This document shows, piece after piece, positions 1 through 9,562 of a stretch of DNA of 10,946 nt. The notes beneath the pieces are model-generated. The model saw only the letters and a list, made by a program, of their open reading frames with translations, did not search any database and was not told the origin of the DNA. A program made the position numbers and the translations under genes. Position 1 is the first letter of the stretch, and each line of letters begins with the position of its first letter. Source of the DNA: Setaria digitata (taxonomy: Eukaryota > Nematoda > Chromadorea > Rhabditida > Setariidae). The stretch spans positions 1 through 10,946 of the forward strand of contig RCAB01000953.1 in NCBI GenBank assembly GCA_003640385.1. The letters run 5' to 3'.

Positions 1-280
1 TTGCATATGGCGTCGATTACGTGTAAATGACGTGCGAAATATAGCTGATGTATTTGTAGTTTTGTTTAAGTAAGGAACGTAATCTCATCACAATTTCCCT
101 GCAATTAAGCACCCTCTCGGATCTCACATATTAATCCTAAAAAAGACTGAAGATACGCGCGCATTACCTCCTCATCAGGATACATCGGAGAATGAATATT
201 CTTCGGAGGTAGTTTAATAGTGTTCACAAATAGTTAATTTCAGTATATTTTCACGGAAATAACGTGCAAATCTCACGGGA

Positions 281-344
281 TCCCTTTTTTCTCCTTCTCT
301 CTCTCTCTCTCTCTCTCTCTCTTGTCTCTTCTCTTTCTCTCTCT
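281..344. repeat. CT microsatellite in a polypyrimidine tract
   Basis: An uninterrupted (CT)13 array occupies about 297-322 inside a longer, almost purely pyrimidine tract broken only by a G at 324. Such tracts are prone to length polymorphism and to slippage in sequencing, so the exact repeat number is uncertain. Confidence 0.9.
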
Positions 345-466
345 AATTTCCGAGTAACTTGGCAGTAATTGTTTTGTAACTCGTTCTTTGCAGAAATGTG
401 ATGAAATTTCTAATTTTCATTCTCGAACTCTCTGTTATCTGTCATCAGTCAGTTAGTTTTATTTAT

Positions 467-535
467 CTCCCTTCTCTCTCTCTCTCGCCCTTTCTCCCTT
501 CCTTATTATCTAGTTTTTTTTTTTTTTTTTTTTTT
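467..535. repeat. Second CT-rich tract followed by a T22 run
   Basis: A shorter CT array (about 471-486) and C/T-rich sequence run into an unbroken T22 homopolymer at 514-535. This is simple sequence. It generates a spurious serine/phenylalanine-rich reading frame. Confidence 0.85.
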
Positions 536-860
536 CTAAAAATCACTTCAAATATGAAAAAAGTAGATGTTATGAGTGAATGACGACTTCTTTAGCTCAG
601 TAATAATTATCAAATCCTTAATAATAATTTTCTAAATAGGTGAGAATAAAAATCAACTAAATTCATCGCAGTTAATAATTAAAAGAGTGTACTTTCCTTT
701 TAATTTATTAATTACTTTATAATAGCATTTTCATATTCTTGGAAAGTTATTCGATGTAATCATCCATTTCACGGCTATAATATAACTGTAAATGTTCGGG
801 TAATCGAAATTCTCGAATTTCATTTTTATTATAATAGGTATTTTAAAATCTAAACTATTT

Positions 861-867
861 ATTTTAG
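861..867 (+). promoter_or_regulatory. Candidate splice or trans-splice acceptor upstream of the prolidase start
   Basis: A T-rich stretch ends in TTTTAG at 862-867, about 114 bases ahead of the start codon at 982. It matches the nematode acceptor pattern also seen at real exon borders in this gene (for example TTTTAG before 5637). It could receive a spliced leader or join a noncoding 5' exon. This is inferred from the motif and position only; no transcript evidence is available. Confidence 0.3.
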
Positions 868-897
868 ATTAAGAGACAGTCAGCTCGTATAATACTA

Positions 898-921
898 ATG
901 TTATATGTCGTAGCGGACTAA
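898..921 (+). other. Short upstream ORF in the putative 5' UTR
   Basis: An ATG at 898 opens a seven-codon reading frame that ends with TAA at 919-921. It lies in the same frame as the prolidase CDS. The TAA therefore blocks any in-frame N-terminal extension from this ATG and leaves ATG 982 as the first usable start. If transcription begins upstream of 898, this small ORF could reduce translation of the main frame. Whether it lies in the mature mRNA depends on where the 5' end or trans-splice site falls. Confidence 0.35.
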
Positions 922-969
922 GGAGTTTCATATATCTCATCTTTAAAGAGCAGGAAGAGTTTCTGGAAA

Positions 970-1006
970 GAGTGCCGAAAAATGTCCTTCACAATGAGTG
1001 CCGAAA
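970..1006 (+). repeat. 11-base direct repeat flanking the start codon
   Basis: GAGTGCCGAAA occurs at 970-980 and again at 996-1006, 26 bases apart, on either side of the chosen start at 982. The spacing is not a multiple of three, so the copies are read in different frames. It may be a small local duplication that created an extra upstream ATG, or chance. Confidence 0.6.
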
Positions 1007-4000
1007 CATTGACCATAGCAGCGAAATTGTTCGTGGAGAATCGAAAACGTCTAGTTAAAATGCTGAAAAATAAGGTTCAAGAAGGAAGTGTTGTATTGTT
1101 GAAAGGTGGCGTAAAACAGAATCGTTATAATACCGATGCAATGGATCTTGCATTTCGACAGGTAACAAAACTTTTAAATTATTTCTGTAGCATTTGATTT
1201 TCCACATTATATTTAATTTGTTGTATTTTAAAATAATTGTTTCCTACTTCTACCAGCTTTTTAATTTCCAATATCTTATTTATTTTGATTCAATTTTAAA
1301 ATTTTCCTCGCAGGAATCATATTTCTTTTGGACTTTTGGAGTTCATGAAAGCAATTTCTTCGGTGCAATAGATGTCGATTCCGGAAAATCGTTCCTTTTT
1401 CCTCCACGACTGCATCCTGATTATGCAATTTGGGAAGGAAAGTGAGATTTTCCGAATTCATTATGACGAAGTAGTAACGCTAAAGTTCATGTAATTATTA
1501 TTTGGCTAATTTAAGACTGGTAAATTTAATAGCGTAGGTGATTGTTACCTAGCCAATATAAGACTCTATTTAGCTGTCATCACAGAATCATTAGAAGGAA
1601 ACAGATTTGAAAAAAACAAAAACGCGATCATTCACTGCCAAGTTTTTTTTTTTTTTCTTTTATTTTTATAGGACTGTGAAATTTATTTATTTTTTCTTTT
1701 TCTTTTCTTTTTATTATTTATTTACAGGATTAATGGAGAAGAATGGTACCGAAGAAAGTATGAGGTGGATGAAGTACATTTCAATGACAAGAATACCATT
1801 CTTAAAGTGCTAACAAATTTGCGTACAAAACAACTGCTATTATTGGTAAAAATTTGCTTTCATATTTTATCATTCATTGAAATAATTTGCCATTGGAGAG
1901 CTTCAAAAAAAAAGAAAGCTTCTTTTTAAAAGTTAATCTTAAAATAAGTGAATCTGTCATTCACTTATTATCAGATCAGTTAATTAATTACATTTAGAGT
2001 AATATAAAATCAGGTTATTCGCAGTTAGAATAATTTCTTTTTAAATTGCGGCCACAAATAAATAGTATAATATAATTATTTGTTGAGTTTCAAATAACTT
2101 TTTTTTTTCATGCAAACAATATGAAGAATTATTTCAGAGAGCTGAAAATTCGGATAGCAATGAAATATTGGAACCACCAATTATTTTTGAATTAAGCGAG
2201 TAAGATTTTTTCTTTCAATATTATATAGCATTAATAATCATCTCTAAATAGGCACATTTGTTACTAAATAAGGAAATAAATCTGTAAATGAACTGCTTAA
2301 TCAGTACTAATAATATGGTAATATGAATATATAAATGATATGAATCTAGCAAAATATGAGTAATATTAATCTAATGATATGAATCTAGCAACAGATAGTT
2401 TAAAAGAGAAAGATAGCTTAAAATGGCTTAAAATGTAAAGCTATGTATATTTGCGCCATCATTAGTAATAAACGTGGTTACATTTTGAGGTTACAAGTCT
2501 TGAAAAGGTTTATCAATGATAAAATAATTGAATTGATTAGGTTGGTTTTTTCGTAAGTGAATATGTTGCATTTAATTTAAATATTTCACATTACTCAACA
2601 AATAAAATTAGGTAAATATTGAATTAGAATTTTGATAACAACCTTCATTTTTAGTTTACCTTATGATACATCGATATTATATCCAATTATGGCTGAACTT
2701 CGTGTTTTCAAAACTGATTATGAACTTGATGTCATACGTTATACTTGTCAGGTTTTCTTTTCTTTTTCTCTCTTTTTTTTGCATCATATATTTCAGAAGC
2801 TAGAAAGAAGAGTTAAAATTTTAATAATAGAAAATGTTGACTCTTGACTGTGTCTAATTTATGGATATCAACTGTCGGAGCATTGTATTATTTAACTATA
2901 GTGAATTAGAAAAATGCAACAAAAAACAAACAGAACACAGAACTTAGTGCTTACAACTGCAGGTTAATATTAGTTGTCACGTCATGGAATTTTACTGACC
3001 TTCATTTGCTCCTGGAAAGTTCATGCATTATTTACACATTATTTGCAGGTAGCATCAAATGCACACAAAGCGACCATGAAAGCAACAAAACCTGGAATTT
3101 ATGAATATCAGCTGGAAAGGTATCAAATTCAAGTACTGCTGTTTTCTTTTTAGCAATGCTATTAATTCAGATCCTCTTATTTTTTGCATTTTCCACAATT
3201 TCAATCTATTTATCTATATTATAAAACATACTTATTGGCTACAAAGATTGCACCTTATTCTAACAATAAACTCTCCTATGGTATGCCTTACCTGAAAAAT
3301 TGCAGAAATAAGAGAATCGAAAAAAAAAAAAAACAAACATCTATCACAGCATAAAATACACACGTACATAACGGAAGTAAAATATACTTATTGTTTACTA
3401 AAATATAATGCCAAACTTATCACCTCTTGAAACTGTCTTATTTTTCTTATCAAAAAAAAAGTAGATAAAATTACTGGTAGCAAATAAATTTAATAATGAA
3501 AAATATTTCGTAATTCAACTGTAAGTTATGATACTATCAGTGTCTGTTGTAGCGTATTTCGGCACTACTGCTATTATCATGGAGGATGTCGACATTTAGC
3601 TTATACGTGTATCGCTTCTTCGTAAGTATTACTTATATATTATATCGCAGTTATTGTACCAGTACTACATTTAATAACATTTTGATGTTTTTTTTTTGAA
3701 TTATACAGAGGAAATTTCTGATTTTAGTTCTCGAATTTAAGTTTTGGTTCATTTAATTATTTACAAAAATTCTTTCAGCGGTTGCAACGGTGCAATTCTG
3801 CATTATGGCCATGAAAGTGCACCGAATAAGCGAAAACTTGTCGATGGTGATCTATGCTTGTTCGATATGGGTCCCGAATATAATTGTTACGGTTTGATTT
3901 TGTAAATTTCTTTTTGGAAATAATTTCTAACAAGAACATGATGAGATTAAGAGAACGACAAGTTACCTTTAATCTTTAGAATAATTCATAATTTCCCCTA

Positions 4001-6678
4001 CCTTCTGACGGATTTATGGTTAACAACCATTATTTGTGCAGGCCAATTCTGATTATTTAAAGCTAATTCTTTTTCCGTTTCAGTTTTTTCAGGATTACAT
4101 TTTTCGTTGTAATTTCGTACTTTATTCGATTAGCTTGGCTGTGCTTTTGTTTTTTCTTCCAGTTAGTTATTGTTTATATTTCTTCAGCATCAGATATAAC
4201 AACAACATTTCCATGCAATGGTAAATTTACGGAAAAACAAAAAATTATTTACAACGCTGTATTGGCCGCAAATATAGAAGCATTCAAAGCTGCTAAACCA
4301 GGTAAGTTTTTCTCTTCTTTTTTCCTTCATTGCTTTTTCAGAAGTTTATTCAACAGAAAATTAATCATTCAAGCGAGCGAATATATGTACATTCTATTAC
4401 TCGTGTCATTTCTTTCTTCTGCCTTTTTTTCATTATAATTATTTTAACTTTTATTTAGTTACTTTTTATTTCAGGGTTTTCGTGATCAATTCAGGTTTAG
4501 ATTATTTTTTAAACTAAATATGAGCTATGACTAGCATATTAATAGAGAATATGAATTTGGTAGTGATAAAGAATAATAAGGACATTAAAATTATTACTGT
4601 TATTCAGATTAGCAGTTAAGGTCAAAATTTTACAGATGAATTTATAAATCTCTCGATTAAATCTTATCGTTACTTCAATTTCGAAAATGCAAATATTTTT
4701 CTTTCATTTCTTTTCGAAATTCAACGTTATCATTCTCCTATGCAGCCTAATGATAGGATTTCGAAATTGCCCCAGGAAGAAAAAAGAAAAAAAAATTGTT
4801 TTGATTCAGAAATATCGTTTATTTTTATTGGTTTTTTTTCCCTTCCTCCCAAACTTTACAGGTGTACGATGGACTTCAATACATAATCTCGCTGAGCGAA
4901 TTATATTATCGCATTTGAGAGATGCCGCAATACTAAGAGGCGACTTGGACAAGATGATGGAAGCATCGATGGGTGCGGTATTTATGCCTCATGGACTAGG
5001 ACATTTCATGGGACTTGATGTCCATGATTGTGGTGGTTACCTTGGAGTTTGTTAACTTTGCCATTTTTTTTTTCCTTTCCACTAATGAAAGAAAAAAGAT
5101 TTTGAAAAAAAGAAAAATAACCAAGAAGAAGAAAAAATAAAACAAAATTTTATAACTCAAAGTTTGAATTATTATATATTATGTTCGTGGTTACCGATTA
5201 TCGTATTTATGGTTAATGCACGTATGATGAATATTTCACATGTTTAGAAAGTTTCATATGCCTTTATTAATAAATATATTTCATATATACAAATTTGTCT
5301 CGATTAAAATATTTAAAAAGTGAATATATTCATTATTCTATGTACTCAGTATAATTAAGCTGCTGTTTCGAAAGATTTAAATCTAATTCTCAGAAACATC
5401 TTTCGAAGTATTTGGTTGCTTTAGGTATTCTAGGAAAAAGATATATAAAATATCCGTAATTGGCTCCAAGCAAGAGTAGTTAATGTAACCTTTTTGAGTA
5501 TAATTATGTAATGTTTTATTTGTCTTTTTAATGCTATGTTATGCTCATTTTTCTTTTTATTGTATTTAGTTTGCGGTTCTACCAAAATGGTCAATTTATT
5601 GAACTGAAAGAGAAAGAGAAATAAAATAAATTTTAGGATGCGGAACCTCGATCAACTCTGCCAGGTCTTAAATGCTTACGCACAACGCGTACTCTGCAGG
5701 AAAGGATGGTAATAACTATTGAACCTGGATGCTACTTTATCGACACGGTAACCTTTTAAGTGTTAAATAATTTTAACTTTTTTAATGTTTGAAATTAAGG
5801 ATAATTATAAGACTATGGCATAATGTAAATCTCGCATTTATCAGTTAGCCTTGTCATCTTAAGTTTAACTTTCTCCAACCTACTTTACACTTTGCTTGAG
5901 AAAAATTTATATTGCCAGTTTCATTCAGTTTACTTGTACTTATTATTGTTTATTTCTTTGATATAACCTACTTTTACTTCATGTGAGAAAACTTTTGCTT
6001 GTAGCTTTATGAGAACTTCGAATTTTAGCTCCTTGATGCTGCACTCAGTAATCCGACGCAGAAAAATTTTATTGTGAAGGAAAAGTTGGATGAATTCAGA
6101 GGTTTTGGTGGGGTAAGCTTTTTTGTTTTGGAACATAAGTTCCCTCAGAGTAGAGATTTTTTATTTCTAAACAAAATAGATTTAGAATTTAAGAAAGTAA
6201 GACTTAAGTGAGTGGATGAAAAGAAACCATTTCTTTTTGCGATCAGATGAAGCCTTTCTTCGAAATATATACTATATTTTAATATATAAGAAGCACTTTT
6301 CGATTCTCGTGATATTGTATCTGACTAAATGGAGTTAATATTACCACGCAGTTAGATTTTTTTTTTTATTTACATTCAGCTCTTTAATTTCATTATTTTT
6401 AGGTGTCACAAAAATTGTTCTGATAAAATTAGTAGTTAAAAATAAAGTTTATTTTAAAACTGAATCAGTGTCATCATGATTCTAATGGTAAACATGTTAC
6501 GATCACTGTTGTTAATTTGTTCAGAATTATTAGTTTCGAATATTAGGAGGTTAATTACTGCAATTTTATTAAGGTACGAATTGAGGATGATATAGTGATA
6601 TGGGCAGATGGTAATGAACGTTTGAGCAATGTACCGCGAACTGTGGAAGAGATCGAGCAATTCATGTGTGAAAGTTAA
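982..6678 (+). CDS. PEPD: Xaa-Pro dipeptidase (prolidase), complete 13-exon gene
   Basis: Prolidase is normally a cytosolic homodimer of family M24B that uses two metal ions (usually Mn2+) to hydrolyse Xaa-Pro dipeptides and return proline. Exons: 982-1161, 1314-1441, 1728-1845, 2138-2199, 2655-2751, 3049-3119, 3553-3621, 3779-3891, 4188-4301, 4862-5046, 5637-5747, 6029-6112 and 6574-6678. They sum to 1437 bases, giving 478 residues plus TAA, against 493 in human. All junction phases agree. An aminopeptidase-P-like N-terminal domain spans about residues 8-160 and the M24 pita-bread catalytic domain about 190-460. The expected metal ligands are D271, D282, H365, E408 and E448. Other conserved active-site residues are W100, H250 (LHYGH), H361 (PHGLGH), H372, R394 (LRT) and R446 (VRIE). 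ATG 982 is chosen because the same frame has a stop at 919-921 and no earlier Met; Met5 (994) is a possible alternative. There is no signal peptide. Alignment to human is from memory. Confidence 0.96.
2200..2654 (+). other. Prolidase intron 4, with a 19-base direct repeat
   Basis: This 455-base intron starts with GTAAGA and ends with TTTTTAG. Inside it a perfect 19-base sequence beginning AATGATATGAATC occurs at 2334-2352 and again at 2373-2391, a 39-base period. Nothing coding or RNA-like was recognised in the rest. Confidence 0.8.
3120..3552 (+). other. Prolidase intron 6
   Basis: This 433-base intron has a weak donor, GTATCA, and an acceptor, TTGTAG. The borders are fixed by protein homology: the split serine codon AG+C joins YQLE to [12 protein letters not shown], which matches the human YELES-LFEHYCYSRGG region. 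It contains A-rich runs near 3321 and 3452 and no recognisable gene. Confidence 0.85.
4302..4861 (+). other. Prolidase intron 9
   Basis: This 560-base intron runs from a GTAAGT donor to a TTTACAG acceptor. Its last roughly 175 bases happen to be open in the frame of exon 10, which makes a 122-codon frame from 4687 into the real exon. The intronic part is T-rich, reads as phenylalanine, isoleucine and lysine, and has no family resemblance. The prolidase homology begins exactly at 4862. Confidence 0.88.
5047..5636 (+). other. Prolidase intron 10, the longest intron
   Basis: This 590-base intron uses a GTTTGT donor and a TTTTAG acceptor. If retained, it would end the protein two codons after exon 10 (GTT TGT TAA), just past the HGLGH and DVHD motifs, and remove two metal ligands. 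It contains a purine-rich segment at about 5086-5155. The last roughly 60 bases before exon 11 are shared with a diverged duplicate near 9563-9627. Confidence 0.88.
6113..6573 (+). other. Prolidase intron 12, with an unusual AAG acceptor
   Basis: This 461-base intron begins GTAAGC and must end at 6573 to join FRGFGG to VRIEDD, the strongly conserved segment that carries the last glutamate ligand. The acceptor is therefore TATTAAG rather than the TTTCAG or TTTTAG seen at most other introns here. No gene is seen inside it. Confidence 0.8.
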
Positions 6679-7224
6679 TTAAACAGAAAGTTTATTACTG
6701 GTTCGATTTGTTATGGAGTCATTTATAAAATATGGTAAAATCGAAATGATTTGAGTTGATATTCTTTGTTGTATTTCTGCGTATTTAACGTTTCACTGCC
6801 GAAATGAAGGCAATAATTTGAAAGCTTGAATTAATATTTCACACTATTTCTGTTTTTTCTTTTGAGGAGTAGGGAAGACGAATCTTTTTAAACTGCACTT
6901 CTAAGAAAAAAAAAACTGAAATAAAACAAAAGCGAAGTTAAAAGAATCCGATTAAAAGTAAGAAGACAAAAGATTTAATCTTTCCAAATATTTATTTTCA
7001 ACTGAAAATCAAAAAAATGACCGTGAATTAATATCACTTCTGTCCTCCTATCATCTGTTAACATATCTGTTATCATTACTATAACAATCAGTTACTACCG
7101 TCACACGACAACTTCGTTATTAAAATTATCATTTTGTTATGACTATTTTTTTGCATTCTCTGTTAAAATAATACTTTTTTTAATGTTTGCATGAGTTTCA
7201 GTTTAGTTAAAACTTTTTGTTGTT

Positions 7225-7226
<2 letters not shown>
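6679..7226. other. Prolidase 3' UTR and downstream flank
   Basis: This AT-rich region follows the prolidase stop. Candidate polyadenylation hexamers are a TATAAA variant at 6724-6729 and a canonical AATAAA at 6920-6925. Neither has support beyond the motif, so the transcript end cannot be fixed. No gene is seen on either strand. Confidence 0.5.
6920..6925 (+). terminator. Candidate poly(A) signal AATAAA for prolidase
   Basis: A canonical AATAAA hexamer lies about 240 bases after the stop codon. In such AT-rich DNA the hexamer also arises by chance, so this is only a plausible 3' end. Confidence 0.3.

Positions 7227-7256
<30 letters not shown>
7227..7256. repeat. T30 homopolymer
   Basis: An unbroken run of 30 T bases. 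It could be simple slippage, or the A tail of an old minus-strand retroposed element, but no element body or target-site duplication was recognised beside it. The assembled length is unreliable. Confidence 0.9.
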
Positions 7257-7259
<3 letters not shown>

Positions 7260-8384
7260 CAGTTAATTTACGAATAGGTTATAACTATTTGTTCTGCGCT
7301 TCACTAGGTCTATATTACCAATGTTCATTAAAATTCTCTGTAGTAGAGGAAACATGAAGAAATATTTGCATTAAATAGTATAAACACCAGTTATCTAATT
7401 CTCTGAATTTTAAATAATTTCTTATTTTAAAACAAATTCTGAGGCGTAATTCTAATTTCTTCCTCTATAACTCACTCAAAGAAAAAGGAAATATATGTTT
7501 AAATTTTCGAAAAAATGGCTTATTTCATTTCTTTTTAACTAATGTTTGTATTCTACTGAGGCATCATTTCTCCATTTTAGCAAGCTTTCTTTTATTAATT
7601 ATTGTGCTGCAGTGCTCCCTTATATGCACAGATGATGTAAAAAAAAAAAAAATAACTGGAAATGTTGAATGAAGAACCGAGTAAACAGACTTTGTTATTA
7701 TTTTTATTCAATAACACAAAGGAATCTGAAATCAGTATTGTTTTGAACAGGATAAATTATCTAATTCCAAGCATTTCAAATAAGCTTTTATTTTCAAATT
7801 CTGTCACAGAGCTAGTTAAAATTACTAGCATAGCTGGTTCATTTTTTTTTATTCCTCTAAATAATTTGAAAATGAGCATTTTTCTTATTCATACTATGCA
7901 TAAGAAAAAAAAAAGTAACACTGTTTAGCGAATTGAAATATACTATTCTTTGAAGAAATTTCCGGCTCTATCCAAGCGAAATTGTAATTAATTTGGAAGC
8001 TTAAAAAAGAACAGAAACGACCTGTTAAGGAAAATTAATTTATGAAAAATCTATAAAGGAAGACAAAACAAAACATAACATCCGATGGAACTGCTGATGG
8101 AAATTTTTCTTTTTTTTTTTTCAAAATCACTGTACAAAATTTTTTGCTCATCAGTTTTAGAATATCTGAAACCAAAAATCTTTTTTCGATAATGCCACTG
8201 TTGAATTGCAGATATCTAGTTCAATTTGTACGAATTTGCTTTTAAATTTTTAAGATTTTCGATATAATCTGGACTTTGAAAAGCTGCAAATTTCTCAAAA
8301 TGTTATTCCTCAAAAGAAAATTATTGATATCCCTAGTCCCATCATGACAAATTAAGGACAAAACTAATGTCAAGGATAAGGACA
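7257..8384. other. Intergenic AT-rich sequence, no supported gene
   Basis: Several A/T homopolymers are present, with an A14 run at 7639-7652 and a T run near 8108-8121. One 88-codon open frame (7662-7928, ATG start) encodes a lysine-, asparagine-, serine- and hydrophobic-rich product with no recognised motif. Open frames of this size are not rare by chance over several kilobases, and no splice, promoter or homology evidence supports it. Confidence 0.5.
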
Positions 8385-8431
8385 AATTTCACGTTAAATA
8401 TTGACTAGTCGAATTGTCTCGACGTGAAATT
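8385..8431. repeat. 10-base inverted repeat with an internal palindrome
   Basis: AATTTCACGT at 8385-8394 is the reverse complement of ACGTGAAATT at 8422-8431, leaving a 27-base loop. The loop contains the 8-base palindrome GACTAGTC at 8403-8410. It could fold as a hairpin or bind a dimeric regulator. No gene next to it gives it an obvious role. Confidence 0.55.
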
Positions 8432-8464
8432 AAACGTTTTATAAGTGAAAACCTTTTTATCGAG

Positions 8465-8500
8465 GAATTCAAGTGAATTCAAGTGGTAAATTCAACTTGA
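8465..8500. repeat. Tandem decamer with an inverted half
   Basis: GAATTCAAGT is repeated twice head to tail (8465-8474 and 8475-8484). The end of the second copy, TCAAGT at 8479-8484, is matched by its reverse complement ACTTGA at 8495-8500. This is a small repeat cluster of unknown meaning. Confidence 0.6.
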
Positions 8501-8541
8501 TCATAAGTGAAGATGCAAATATGAATGTTCTATTTTAAATC

Positions 8542-8619
8542 ATGCCAGGTTCAATTTATCCTTTTGCTTCTGAAAATGAAAATGATGAGGAATTTCGTGA
8601 TGATGATTTGATATTGTAG
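8542..8619 (+). other. Acidic 25-residue micro-ORF, possible gene remnant
   Basis: An ATG at 8542 opens a 25-codon frame with a strongly acidic C-terminal part rich in Asp, Glu and Asn, ending in TAG at 8617-8619. Shortly downstream a second short acidic frame reads MNSEEEMLK before a stop. Two acidic fragments close together could be remains of a decayed acidic coding segment, or chance. No family is recognised and expression is not implied. Confidence 0.15.
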
Positions 8620-8820
8620 TGATATTATGAATTAATGAATAGTGAGGAAGAAATGCTAAAATAATAAGCGGATGAAGTCACAAATTCTGCTCTTTTCCTC
8701 TCCTTCCTTCCATGTTTCGGAACAAAAAAAAAAAAAAAGTGAAATGAGGACGAAAATGGTGTCTTCTACTCTTAATATATTCCAATATGATATATTTTAC
8801 TATAAATAATTAATTACCTT

Positions 8821-9021
8821 ACGATTTTGCTGAGAGCAAGTGTTGATAGTAAAGTTTAATTTTTAAGAAAGGGAACGATGTTAATGAGTGATCAGTGAAC
8901 ATTCAGAAGTTTCGTTAATTNACGATTTTGCTGAGAGCAAGTGTTGATAGTAAAGTTTAATTTTTAGGAAAGGGAACGATGTTAATGAGTGATCAGTGAA
9001 CATTCAGAAGTTTCGTTAATT
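8821..9021 (+). repeat. 100-base near-identical direct duplication around a single N
   Basis: Positions 8821-8920 and 8922-9021 are identical over 100 bases except for one substitution (A at 8866, G at 8967), and the only ambiguous base in the window, N at 8921, lies exactly between them. This is the signature of two contigs whose overlapping ends were placed side by side with a spacer instead of being merged. A real tandem duplication is the alternative. If it is an artefact, about 101 bases of this window do not exist in the genome. Confidence 0.93.
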
Positions 9022-9562
9022 ATCACTCCATAACCTACCCATTCACGCCTTACAAATTTATTTTCCATTAATAAAATTCTAGCATGATTTGAATATCATT
9101 CATTCGTGGAAATCTAAAACGGAAAAAAAGGCTTTTTTTTTTATTGCGGCATTTACTAGTTTTCAGTTTCACTCCTGTTATTATACACAAACCAGTAAAA
9201 TTAATTGAAAAGTTTGAAGAGGAATTATAAAATGAACTGTATTAAATTAGCTTTCGATCTTACATATTTTAGTGAAATCCTTTTCTATGCTGCAAAAGTT
9301 ATTTATTTTCCGAATTTATACAGCTCGAACCTTTTCCTAGGTTGAATGAATATTTAAATGGTTTGTTAGATATTTTCCTACAACAAACTAGCATTGCAAG
9401 TCTGTTCTTGAAATTATCAGCCTTGCATCTTATTCGGATCCTAAGTACTAATTGATACACTGATTAGTGTCTAAATATGACTAATTTACAAAATAATAAT
9501 AATAGCGCTGAATATTCACTGTTTGTAGCTTACTATTATGTTTTAATTTGCGAAACTTTTAA
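9022..9562. other. Intergenic AT-rich sequence, no supported gene
   Basis: No coding exon, RNA gene or mobile element was recognised. The last part (about 9537-9562) may share weak similarity with the end of prolidase intron 10, but the match becomes clear only from about 9563. Confidence 0.5.

Larger units (their letters stand above)
1..867. other. 5' flank of the prolidase gene, no supported gene
   Basis: No coding exon could be supported on either strand. The stretch contains two pyrimidine-rich tracts, a 22-base T run, and three ACGTG cores within the first 270 bases (near 19, 30 and 262). The promoter of the downstream prolidase gene may lie here, but no clear TATA box or initiator can be assigned. 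An open frame across 398-583 consists largely of serine, leucine, proline and phenylalanine encoded by the CT and T tracts, and is treated as low-complexity noise. Confidence 0.5.

Noticed and set aside
398..583. 61-codon frame resembling a signal peptide followed by a Ser/Phe-rich tail
   Set aside because: The frame is produced mostly by the CT array and T22 run; it opens with GTG/ATG only by chance and shows no coding signature.
1276..1461. Minus-strand open frame opposite exon 2
   Set aside because: It overlaps a homology-supported plus-strand exon and has no recognisable product.
3101..3295. Open frame running out of exon 6 in another frame
   Set aside because: The prolidase reading uses a different frame up to 3119; the remainder is T-rich intron.
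4687..5055. 122-codon open frame ending in the HGLGH region
   Set aside because: Only 4862-5046 is coding (prolidase exon 10). The upstream part is T-rich intron that happens to be open, and the last codons are intron 10.
5930..6136. Minus-strand open frame opposite exon 12
   Set aside because: It is an antisense shadow of the prolidase exon at 6029-6112.
6454..6660. Minus-strand open frame opposite exon 13
   Set aside because: It is an antisense shadow of the terminal prolidase exon.
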